Source: Deinococcus sp. (GTDB lineage Bacteria; Deinococcota; Deinococci; Deinococcales; Deinococcaceae). From it: a stretch of DNA of 7,462 bases. Within the stretch, counting starts at the first letter, position 1, and every line of letters starts with the position of its first letter. Where the stretch lies: contig NZ_JANYGJ010000140.1 of the NCBI RefSeq assembly GCF_025362455.1, forward strand, positions 1 through 7,462, read 5' to 3'. Positions 1-6,582 of this stretch are shown here, piece after piece. The notes under the pieces were generated by a model. It ran no database searches. It saw only the letters and a list, made by a program, of their open reading frames with translations, and was not told the DNA's origin. The position numbers and the translations under genes are program-made.

Positions 1-816
1 CATCCGGCCAACGAGCTGTACGAGGCGGTCAAGGCGGACCTGACGCCGGACCTTCAGGCCCGCTTCCTGAAGGATTACCAGGCCATCAATGCCGTTCTGG
101 CTGCCAGTCAGCCTGCCGCCGCCCTCCAGCGGGCGCTGGGCACCTTCTCGACAGACGTGGACGCGGCCATCGCGACGGTTCCGGCGGCGACCCGCCAGAC
201 TCCCGCGTTCGGGGCGCGGGTCACCTCGACCATCCTGGGCAATACCAAAACGGAATACAGCGGCGGCGTGGTGGGCGGTCAGGTCAGCAACCTCACCGAG
301 TATCAGGACGCCCAGTTCTACCTGGCGCGGGCGACCGGCTGGCTGACGCAGTACAAAGCCCGCTTCCCCGCCGATCAGGGTGGGCAGGCCGCCGCCGCCC
401 TGGTGCAGGCCAGGACGCTTCACCTCGCGAAAGCCGACCCGAAACTCTTCAACGCCCAGCTTGACCGCGCCCGCACCGAACTCGCCGAGATCAGCGGCGA
501 GACGCTCGCCCCCACCGCCGGGCCAGGCGCCGACTTCGCCAGCATCCAGACCCTGCTGGGCCAGGCCCGCAGCCACTACCGGGGCGGCATGGCCGACGCC
601 GCCAACGAGGCGGTGATCAGCGCCTACCTCGACCATTTCGAGCAACTCGAACGCCCACTGGCGCTGAAGAACAGGCCACTGGAACTGAAACTCGAACAGA
701 CCCTGAAAACCGGTCTGCGGGCGCTGATCAGGCAGAAAGTTCCGGCAGCTCAGTTCAGCGCCGCCCTGGACGCGACCCTCAGGGATCTGGGCACGGCGCA
801 GGGGCTGCTCCAGTGA
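1..816 (+). CDS. FTR1-associated extracytoplasmic helical protein (5' truncated)
   Basis: The frame is open from base 1 and ends at TGA 814-816, so 271 codons are visible and the true start, with any signal peptide, lies outside the window. An internal ATG or GTG start is unlikely because the frame upstream keeps typical coding composition. The product is alpha-helical and rich in Ala, Gln and Leu, with no membrane segment and no CxxCH haem site in the visible part. Two stretches match the soluble domain that precedes the permease part in long bacterial FTR1 proteins: EYSGGVVGGQVSNLTEYQDA (bases 253-312) and AYLDHFEQLE (bases 622-651). The next gene has its own AYLDHFE segment followed by the FTR1 membrane domain. 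I infer a periplasmic or cell-envelope partner that delivers or handles iron for the permease, its acidic Glu residues being candidate ligands. The gene overlaps the permease gene by GTGA, which suggests translational coupling. Family assignment is from motif recall, not from a search. Confidence 0.75.
   Translation, partial: HPANELYEAVKADLTPDLQARFLKDYQAINAVLAASQPAAALQRALGTFSTDVDAAIATVPAATRQTPAFGARVTSTILGNTKTEYSGGVVGGQVSNLTEYQDAQFYLARATGWLTQYKARFPADQGGQAAAALVQARTLHLAKADPKLFNAQLDRARTELAEISGETLAPTAGPGADFASIQTLLGQARSHYRGGMADAANEAVISAYLDHFEQLERPLALKNRPLELKLEQTLKTGLRALIRQKVPAAQFSAALDATLRDLGTAQGLLQ
619..642 (+). repeat. 24-base direct repeat, copy 1 (in the helical-protein gene)
   Basis: These 24 bases are identical to 987-1010. 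They encode the AYLDHFE motif of the first gene, and the codon phase within the repeat is the same in both copies. The spacing of 368 bases is not a multiple of three because the two copies lie in two different genes in different frames. Confidence 0.9.
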
Positions 817-2033
817 AGCTGTTCCGACTGCTGCTGACGCTGCTGGCCCTGACCCTTTTCAATGCGGCCCTGGCGGTCCCGGCCATCAGCGTCCCTGACG
901 AGCTGCGGACCACGGGCGACCTGGTCACCCAATCGCTGCGCGAGTACCGGCAGGGAGACCGTGAACAGGCGTTCCGGACCGCCCGGAGCGCCTACCTCGA
1001 CCATTTCGAGTACGCCGAGCCGCCGCTGCGGGTGCTCAACCCCGACCTGATCCTGGAAATGGAGTACCGCTTTTCCGATCTGCGCAACGGAATGAAGGCC
1101 GGGCAGCCGATGGGCGAGCTTCAGCAGATCGCCGGGGACATCGGCGGCAGCCTGCGAAAGGCCCAGAGCATCGTCAGCGGCACCGGCATACTGGGGCCGA
1201 CGCTGGCCGCCACCGGGGGCTTTACCATCCTCTTCCGCGAGGGGCTGGAAGCGGCGCTGCTGCTGGCCGCCATCTTCGCCTACCTGGAAAGCAGCCGCAA
1301 CACCCGACTGCGCCAGGCGGTCTGGTGGGGAGGCGCGGCAGCCGTGGCCGCGACGGCGCTGACCTGGGCGGCGGCCACCTACGTACTCTCCATCGCGCCG
1401 GTTTCCCGCGAGCTGATCAGCGCCGTGACCAGCGCCGTCGCGGTGGTGATCTTGTTCTCGCTGTCGTTCTGGCTGCTCCAGCAGTCGGACCGCAGGCGCA
1501 GCGTGGAATTCATGCGCGCCCGCGTCTCGCAGGCGGTGCAGGGCGGCAGCCTGACGGCGCTGGGCTTGATCACCTTCACCACCATCTACCGTGAGGGTTT
1601 TGAAACCGTGCTGTTCTACCAGGCACTGACCGTCGCCAGCGGCCCGGTGCTGGGCTACATGTATCTGGGTATCGCTCTGGCGGTGGCCGCGCTGATCGTG
1701 ACGTTCCTGCTGCTGTTCCGCTTCGGGCGCAAGTTGCCGACCAAGCGGCTCTTTCCGGTGCTGGTGGGCGTCACCGCGCTGTTCGCGGTGGCCTTCGTGG
1801 GTAACGGCGTGCGCGCCTTCCAGGAAGCAGGCTGGTTGAACGTCACCAACCTTTACGGCGCCCTGCCGAAGATCGATCCCAATGTGGCGGCGCTGACTGG
1901 CCTGCATCCCACCACCGAGACCCTGGGTGCCCAGGCATTGATGATCCTGGTGTACCTTGTGGGCTTCGTCTACCTGCGCCTGTCGGGCCGGGCCAGGCGC
2001 GGCAGCCGTGCAGGCCAGCTTGAGCGCAACTGA
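813..2033 (+). CDS. FTR1-family iron permease
   Basis: 406 residues. GTG 813 is chosen as start because AGGGG (800-804) lies 8 bases upstream and a clean signal peptide follows (residues 1-21, cut near AALA). Residues 22-125 form an extracytoplasmic helical segment with AYLDHFEYAE at 60-69. About seven membrane helices follow, near 133-157, 170-195, 203-222, 248-272, 280-302, 314-331 and 374-392. REGLE (142-146) and REGFE (260-264) are the two RExxE signatures of the FTR1/EfeU family, whose glutamates bind iron during transport. In yeast FTR1 works with a ferroxidase; bacterial relatives work with periplasmic partners. No ferroxidase, cupredoxin or peroxidase gene is visible here, so the first gene is the best partner candidate. 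It overlaps that gene by 4 bases and the next gene by about 26. The family call is secure; iron specificity follows from the family. Confidence 0.93.
   Translation: MKLFRLLLTLLALTLFNAALAVPAISVPDELRTTGDLVTQSLREYRQGDREQAFRTARSAYLDHFEYAEPPLRVLNPDLILEMEYRFSDLRNGMKAGQPMGELQQIAGDIGGSLRKAQSIVSGTGILGPTLAATGGFTILFREGLEAALLLAAIFAYLESSRNTRLRQAVWWGGAAAVAATALTWAAATYVLSIAPVSRELISAVTSAVAVVILFSLSFWLLQQSDRRRSVEFMRARVSQAVQGGSLTALGLITFTTIYREGFETVLFYQALTVASGPVLGYMYLGIALAVAALIVTFLLLFRFGRKLPTKRLFPVLVGVTALFAVAFVGNGVRAFQEAGWLNVTNLYGALPKIDPNVAALTGLHPTTETLGAQALMILVYLVGFVYLRLSGRARRGSRAGQLERN
987..1010 (+). repeat. 24-base direct repeat, copy 2 (in the FTR1 gene)
   Basis: Identical to 619-642. This copy encodes AYLDHFE at residues 60-66 of the permease. 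Recombination between the two copies would remove 368 bases, including the first gene's stop and the permease's start and signal peptide, and would join the two genes in frame. Confidence 0.9.
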
Positions 2034-4101
2034 AACACCTGCTCAAGTCGGCGTCCGGATCGGCATCGACGTGGGCGGCACCTTCACCAAGGGGGTCGCC
2101 CTCGCTCTGGACGGTGAGGTTCTGGCGATCTCGCAGGTCCCGACGACCCACGCCCACGATCAGGGTGTGGCGGCAGGCGTGCTCGAAGCCCTGGACCAGG
2201 TGCTGGCCGCGCTTCCACCCAAAACCCCGGTACTGCTGGTGGCACATTCCACCACCCAGGCCACCAACGCCCTGCTCGAAGGCGACACCGCCCATATCGG
2301 CATCCTGACGCTGGGTGAGGGCCAGGACGAGCGCCGGATTCGCAAGGTCACCCAGGCGCCCTCAGGGCTCCGCGCCGAGTGGGCCTTTGTCGCCGTAGAC
2401 CGCCCGGATTTCGCGGCGCAGATTCAGGTTGTTCTGGGCGGCTGGCAGCAGCTCGGCGTCAGCGCGGTGGCCGTCAGCGAAGCTTTCGGGGTCGACGACC
2501 CGGCGCGGGAGCGGCAGGCCGGTGAGCTGGTCCGCGCTGTGGGCCTGCCGGTCACCCTGGGCAGCGACCTGAGCGGCAGTTACGGCCTGGAGATGCGCAC
2601 CGTCAGCGCCGCCATCAACGCCAGCATCCTGCCGACCATGCTGCGGACCGCCCGGCATGTCCGGGCCGCCGTGGGCACCCGGCTGCCCGGTGTTCCGCTG
2701 CTGATCATGCGCGGTGACGGCGGCGCGGCCAGCCTGCAAGCCTTCGAGGAAACCCCGCTGCACACGGTGGTCAGCGGCCCAGCCGCCTCGCTGGGCGGCG
2801 CCATCATGCGGGGCGCTTTGATGGACGGCGTGTTCTTTGAGGTCGGCGGCACCAGCACTAACGTCGGGGCGATCAAAGACGGGCGCCCGGTCCTGAACTA
2901 CATGACCGTGCTGGGCGCCCCCACCGGCCTGCGGGCCGCCGACATCCGCATCGCCGGGGTGGCGGGCGGCAGCCTGATCCGGCTGGGCAGGAAACGAATT
3001 GAAGAGGTCGGCCCGCGCAGCGCCCACATCGCCGGGCTCGGCTACGCCAGTTTTGCGCTGCCGGAGGCGCTGACCGGCGCCAGGCTCACGGAGATCAGCT
3101 TGCCGGGGTCGCCGCTCGGCGGCTACGCGGTGCTGGACGTGCCGTCCGGTCAGCGCTACGCCATCACGCCGACCTGCGCGGCCAATGCGCTGGGCGCCAT
3201 CGGCGAGAATGGCCGCGCTTACGGCTACCCCCAGAGCGCCCGGCTGGCCCTGACGCTGCTGGGCGTTCACCTGGGGGCCAGCCTGACCCAGGCGGCCACC
3301 GCCGTGCTGGAGGCCAGCGCCGAGAAGCTGGTGCGTCTGGTCCAGGACCTGGCCCGCGAGTATGGACTCCAGGGAACACCGCTCTACGGCGGGGGCGGCG
3401 CGGCCAGTGTACTCGGCCCGGTCATCGCCCGGCGGCTGGGGGTGCCGTTTCAGGCCGTTGCGAACGCTGACGTGATCTCGTCCATCGGGGCGGCGCTGGC
3501 GGTCATCCGGGTCGAGCGTGAGCGCACGGTGACCCGGCAGGACCCGACCATCGCCGATCTGCTGGAGCGGGACGTCCTCGACGAGGCGGTGCGGCTGGGG
3601 GCCGATCCGGCCAGCTTGCGGGTCGAGACCGAGTACCTGGCTGCCGAGGGTCGCCTGCGGGCCGTGGCGGTGGGCGCCCACCCGCTGAGCGCACGGACCC
3701 GCGTGCTGGGCGGGGATGAGCTGAGCGCCCAGGCGCGGTTGGTGTTGGGCGACGGCGCGAAGTTGATCTTCGGCGGGCCGTATCACTCGCTCTTTACTGC
3801 CAGGGTCGAGACGCGTGGCCTGTTGCGGCGCCGGGTCCAGCATCCGGCTGTGGTGCTCGACCAGCACGGGGTCCGGCTCCTGCGCTTCGGGAACGCCGTG
3901 GTGCTGGTGGGCAGGCCCTCGGAGGTGCTGCCCGGCCTGGCGCCGTACCTGGGCACGGCCACCGCTCCGCAGGTGGCGGTGCTGAGCGCCACTCGGCTGC
4001 GCGACTACGCCCACCTGCATGACCCTGGCACCCTCACCGAGCACTTGCGCGGCAGTCTGCGCCTGGAATCCCAGGTGGCGCTGATCGTGCGTCAGGAGTA
4101 A
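2008..4101 (+). CDS. Stand-alone hydantoinase/oxoprolinase-family protein
   Basis: 697 residues from GTG 2008, which has AGGCG (1995-1999) 8 bases upstream and overlaps the permease by 26 bases. TTG 2020 (AGG 5 bases upstream) is an alternative; ATG 1957 would lie deep in the permease gene. The family (HyuA, OplA, acetone carboxylase subunit) uses ATP to activate amide or lactam carbonyls. Visible ASKHA-fold motifs are GIDVGGTFTK (19-28, phosphate-1 loop), AHSTTQATNALLEG (79-92), VVSGPAASLGGA near 255, VGGTST (279-284, phosphate-2 loop) and a Gly-rich YGGGGAASVLG near 460. The phosphate-2 loop reads FFEVGGTSTNVG, with Glu278 and Asn285 where I recall Asp in most members, and the usual GPxSAGxxPGP segment is altered to GPRSAHIAGLG. 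No HyuB-type partner gene follows. Substrate unknown. Position in an iron-permease operon suggests an iron-related or envelope role, but nothing in the sequence proves it. Confidence 0.85.
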   Translation: MQASLSATETPAQVGVRIGIDVGGTFTKGVALALDGEVLAISQVPTTHAHDQGVAAGVLEALDQVLAALPPKTPVLLVAHSTTQATNALLEGDTAHIGILTLGEGQDERRIRKVTQAPSGLRAEWAFVAVDRPDFAAQIQVVLGGWQQLGVSAVAVSEAFGVDDPARERQAGELVRAVGLPVTLGSDLSGSYGLEMRTVSAAINASILPTMLRTARHVRAAVGTRLPGVPLLIMRGDGGAASLQAFEETPLHTVVSGPAASLGGAIMRGALMDGVFFEVGGTSTNVGAIKDGRPVLNYMTVLGAPTGLRAADIRIAGVAGGSLIRLGRKRIEEVGPRSAHIAGLGYASFALPEALTGARLTEISLPGSPLGGYAVLDVPSGQRYAITPTCAANALGAIGENGRAYGYPQSARLALTLLGVHLGASLTQAATAVLEASAEKLVRLVQDLAREYGLQGTPLYGGGGAASVLGPVIARRLGVPFQAVANADVISSIGAALAVIRVERERTVTRQDPTIADLLERDVLDEAVRLGADPASLRVETEYLAAEGRLRAVAVGAHPLSARTRVLGGDELSAQARLVLGDGAKLIFGGPYHSLFTARVETRGLLRRRVQHPAVVLDQHGVRLLRFGNAVVLVGRPSEVLPGLAPYLGTATAPQVAVLSATRLRDYAHLHDPGTLTEHLRGSLRLESQVALIVRQE
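4094..4098 (+). promoter_or_regulatory. Strong ribosome binding site AGGAG
   Basis: AGGAG lies 5 bases before ATG 4104 and overlaps the end of the hydantoinase-family gene. It fixes the start of the small membrane-protein gene and indicates that this gene is translated from the same message. Confidence 0.75.
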
Positions 4102-4103
4102 GC

Positions 4104-4544
4104 ATGCTCTACCGCAAACAATCTGGCCCGGCAGCTCTCTGGCTGACGGTGGCCACCTCGCTGGTCACGCTCGCGCTGGGGTTTTTCGGCGGGCGGCTCA
4201 GTGCGCCTCAAGGTAGTCTCCAGAGTCTGCTCCAGCCGGAGGCGCTGCACCTGCGCCGGGCGTCCGGGGCGCTCGAGATCGTTGGGCTGGAGTACGCACG
4301 GGCGAGGGGCGGCAATGCTCAGAGTCAGGCCGCCAGCCTTAAGGCCATCGAGCAGGCCCAGCGGGAACTGTCTGAGTTAGGGGCGCTCCGGCAACTGTAT
4401 CCGCAGGACGCCGCTCAGCTTGGTCAGCAACTCGCGCTGACCTCACAAGCGATCCGGCAGTCGGCCTCGCAGGAGACCGTCAGGCGGCGCGTGGACCAGA
4501 TCCAGGGCGCGCTGAGTGCTTTGACGGCCCGAGTGCCTCGGTAG
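4104..4544 (+). CDS. Small membrane-anchored helical protein, unknown function
   Basis: 146 residues, starting two bases after the TAA of the hydantoinase-family gene, so almost certainly in the same operon. Residues 10-31 form one hydrophobic helix (ALWLTVATSLVTLALGFFGG), either an anchor or an uncleaved signal. Residues 32-146 are predicted all-helical, rich in Ala, Gln and Leu, with a coiled-coil feel and no cysteine. I do not recognise a named family. A hand alignment with the first gene shows an Glu-Tyr pair followed about 36 residues later by [FY]PxD and then about 40 residues of amphipathic helix, with the spacing agreeing to within one residue. It may therefore be a diverged, membrane-tethered copy of the FTR1-associated helical module. 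That is inference; low-complexity helical proteins can align by chance. It is the last gene of the block. Confidence 0.8.
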   Translation: MLYRKQSGPAALWLTVATSLVTLALGFFGGRLSAPQGSLQSLLQPEALHLRRASGALEIVGLEYARARGGNAQSQAASLKAIEQAQRELSELGALRQLYPQDAAQLGQQLALTSQAIRQSASQETVRRRVDQIQGALSALTARVPR

Positions 4545-5002
4545 GGTCATGGTCAGGCCTATGTCCTGAAATGCCGAATCAGTTTTAAGCTCTATGTCCG
4601 GAGCACCTTAAACGCCAGGCTGCCGTAGTGTGTAATCTGACCCGCGAATCAACATGATTTGGTTGCCAGGTACAACTTGAATGCCAAGTGAACCGAGTAT
4701 GATGCACCCGGACAATCAGCGTTGAAGCGCACATTGATGGCCGTAACTTTACACCACCAAAGAAGAATGCTAATGCGGCTGGTTTACATTGCAAGAAGGG
4801 CTGTGAAGTTGCCCAATTGATGATCGGAATCGTCTTTCCATCGTTAACGCGCTAGCATTCAACTTGAATACATCAAAAACTCGGAGCGACTCTGTCTCAA
4901 AGCCGCTCCTGCTGTGCATCCATATAACTGGCAATATGTCAACCCCTAAACGAGGCACGTTACTGGTGGTAGTCAGCACATCGGGCGTTTCAGTATTTGA
5001 GT
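4545..5002. other. Low-G+C gene-free stretch between convergent operons
   Basis: Hand counts of two rows give 31/60 (4681-4740) and 29/60 (4861-4920) G+C against 44/60 in row 3301-3360. Short open frames occur on both strands but lack ribosome sites and recognisable products. Visible structure: CTATGTCC twice (4559-4566, 4592-4599); CAACTTGAAT twice (4673-4682, 4860-4869); TTGAAT and TATGAT boxes (4677-4682, 4698-4703) with a short 15-base spacer; a 9-of-10 inverted pair (4566-4575 with 4984-4993); and the minus-strand terminator listed separately. The stretch looks like decayed acquired DNA or a non-coding region. No insertion-sequence gene could be recognised. Confidence 0.5.
4875..4909 (-). 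terminator. Rho-independent terminator of the repressor-exporter operon
   Basis: Bases 4883-4888 (GGAGCG) pair with 4904-4909 (CGCTCC). The stem continues inward through 4890-4891/4901-4902 and 4893-4894/4898-4899 with two mismatches and a TCT loop. Read on the minus strand, the stem is followed by GAG and then five T (complement of 4875-4879). It lies about 95 bases downstream of the exporter stop codon. On the plus strand no T-run follows, so it acts for the minus strand only. Confidence 0.6.
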
Positions 5003-6220
5003 CTACGACCGGGAAGCGGTTTGGCCTTCCGTCTGCGGACGCAGCCACACGGCCACCGCCGCGAGCAGCACCAGCGCCAGGCCGCCCCCGATCAGAAAGT
5101 CCCGCTGCGGCAGCCGGGTGCCCAGGAAGCCCGCCACCGGATAGGCGAAGGCGTACCAGAGGTGGCTCCAGGCGAAGTGCGCTCCGTAGACCCGGCCCTG
5201 CGCGGCCTCCTCGGTGCGTTCGGCCAGCAGCGTCTCGGCAGGCAAGTTGACCCAGTTCTGGCCGATACCCGCCAGCAGCCACAGCACCAGGATGGCGGGC
5301 AGAGGTGCGATGTTGCCGGGCAGCACGGCCAGGCTGGTCACCAGCGCCCCGATCAGGATGAAGCGGGTGCGCGGCCAGCGCTTGCCCACCACGCCCACGA
5401 CGAGTGACGCCAGCGTCGCACCCAGCCCGTAGGCGGCCATCACCCAGCCGTAAGTGGCCTCGCTGAGCTTCAGGTCTCCCTGGATGCGGCTGACGGTGTT
5501 GACCAGGATCAGCGCCCCGGTCACCGCCGCGACGAGTTCGAGGAGCAGGGCGAAGCGGATCGGCGGGTCACGCCACAGCCGGGCCGTCCCGTCTCGAATC
5601 CCCTGCCAGGTGCTGCGCTGCACCTCACCCTGCGCGGCTTGCAGGGCAGGCAGGGTCAGGATCAGCAGCCCGGAGAGCAGGAAGCTGGCGGCGTCTACGA
5701 AGAACAGGTTACGACCTCCCAGTAGGGCGGCCACGATCCCGGCCAGTCCGGGGCCGATGATGTTGATCAGCTCGGTGGTGGCGCTCGACAGCGCGAAGGC
5801 CGGGCCGCTGTCCGCCTGGCCGACCACCATCGGCACCGTCGCCTGATTGGTCGGGGTAAAGAAGGCGGTCAGGGCGTTGACCAGGAACATCAACAGGTAC
5901 ACCTGCCAGACGGCGTGGACGAACGGCAGCAGGCCGATCACCGCCATGCGCCCGAGATCGCAGCCGACCAGCAGCCACTTGCGGTTGATGCGGTCGGCGA
6001 TCACCCCGGCCAGCGGGCTGAACACCACGAAGGCCAGCACCCGCAAGGTCAGGGCCGCCCCCAGCACCACGGCGGCGTCCTCGCCACCGGTCAGTTGGTA
6101 GGCCAGCAGCGCCAGGCCGACCCAGGTCAGGGCGTCGCCCACCTGACTGACGGTCTGGGCGGCGTAGAGCCGGGCGAAGCGGGGACTACGCAGCGCGGTG
6201 AACATCGGCAGGGTGCTCAC
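5003..6220 (-). CDS. MFS efflux transporter, probable divalent-metal (Ni/Co/Zn) exporter
   Basis: 405 residues from GTG 6218-6220 to TAG 5003-5005. The start overlaps the stop of the upstream repressor gene (GTGA, 6217-6220), implying coupled translation. The ribosome site is weak, which fits coupling. The protein is hydrophobic throughout, with about 12 membrane helices. The MFS signature between helices 2 and 3 is GVIADRINRK (72-81), and AQTVSQVGDALTW (21-33) forms a typical first helix. The style resembles the branch holding NreB-type nickel exporters, but the histidine-rich C-terminal tail known from NreB is absent: the protein ends in PQTEGQTASRS. Substrate is inferred mainly from the operon partner, a repressor with a complete CzrA/NmtR-type metal site. 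Drug or siderophore export is the main alternative. The MFS call is firm; the metal substrate is an inference. Confidence 0.9.
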   Translation of the reverse strand: MSTLPMFTALRSPRFARLYAAQTVSQVGDALTWVGLALLAYQLTGGEDAAVVLGAALTLRVLAFVVFSPLAGVIADRINRKWLLVGCDLGRMAVIGLLPFVHAVWQVYLLMFLVNALTAFFTPTNQATVPMVVGQADSGPAFALSSATTELINIIGPGLAGIVAALLGGRNLFFVDAASFLLSGLLILTLPALQAAQGEVQRSTWQGIRDGTARLWRDPPIRFALLLELVAAVTGALILVNTVSRIQGDLKLSEATYGWVMAAYGLGATLASLVVGVVGKRWPRTRFILIGALVTSLAVLPGNIAPLPAILVLWLLAGIGQNWVNLPAETLLAERTEEAAQGRVYGAHFAWSHLWYAFAYPVAGFLGTRLPQRDFLIGGGLALVLLAAVAVWLRPQTEGQTASRS

Positions 6221-6582
6221 CGGGCACGTCCGATCAGGGCGTCCATCGCCGGATGGTCGGGCAGGCCGAGCCGCTCATGCTGGGCGTGACTGAACGCCTG
6301 CAAGACGAGCTGCGCCACGTGCGCGTCCGCCAGACGGTAATACACCTGGGTCGTCTCGCGGCGGGTCTTGACCACGGCGGCACTTCTGAGCAGGCCCAGG
6401 TGACGGCTGACCGTACTCTGTGGCTGCCCGAGGGCCTCGACCAGCGCTGCCACTGGCCGCTCACCACCGATGAGGAGCAAAACGAGCTGAACGCGGATGG
6501 GTTCCGAGAGTATCTTGAAAATGGCGCTGACCCGTGCCAGGTCGTCTGGATCGGGGGTGGCCGAAACTGGATGCTGATGCAC
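6217..6582 (-). CDS. ArsR/SmtB-family metal-sensing repressor (CzrA/NmtR-like alpha-5 site)
   Basis: 121 residues, usual for the family. GTG 6580-6582 is the first usable in-frame start; the ATG at 6591-6593 is out of frame. The winged-helix core spans about 14-85, with the recognition helix in QPQSTVSRHLGLLRSAAVV (53-71). The alpha-3 arsenic motif ELCVCDL is replaced by ERPVAAL, and the protein contains no cysteine, which excludes ArsR-, CadC- and CmtR-type sulfur sites. In the last core helix Asp86, His88, His99 and His102 (DAHVAQLVLQAFSHAQH) have exactly the D-x-H-(10)-H-x-x-H spacing of the zinc/cobalt sensor CzrA and the nickel/cobalt sensor NmtR. Extra histidines at 2, 4 and 110 recall NmtR, where N-terminal groups help bind nickel. 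Expected behaviour: apo-protein represses its own operon, and metal releases it so that the downstream exporter is made. Which metal is not decided by the sequence. Confidence 0.9.
   Translation of the reverse strand: MHQHPVSATPDPDDLARVSAIFKILSEPIRVQLVLLLIGGERPVAALVEALGQPQSTVSRHLGLLRSAAVVKTRRETTQVYYRLADAHVAQLVLQAFSHAQHERLGLPDHPAMDALIGRAR

Noticed and set aside
750..1907. Long minus-strand frame opposite the permease
   Set aside because: A His/Gln/Arg-rich shadow typical of high-G+C DNA. The plus-strand FTR1 product with its motifs and membrane helices is clearly the real one.
2362..4044. 560-codon minus-strand frame opposite the hydantoinase-family gene
   Set aside because: Shadow frame rich in Gln, His, Arg and Gly with no domain logic. 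The plus strand carries ordered ATP-binding motifs over the whole length.
4553..4569. Small hairpin (TCAGG/CCTGA, 7-base loop) just after the four-gene block, considered as its terminator
   Set aside because: Only five stem pairs, and the nearest T-run (4583-4586) is 13 bases further on, so it is too weak to call.
4677..4703. TTGAAT and TATGAT as a sigma-70-type promoter
   Set aside because: The spacer is 15 bases, shorter than usual, and no gene follows on the plus strand. Kept only as a hint in the island finding.
4770..5282. Minus-strand open frame of 170 codons overlapping the end of the exporter gene
   Set aside because: Its first part lies in the exporter gene in another frame and the rest crosses the low-G+C stretch. 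It has no ribosome site and no recognisable domain.
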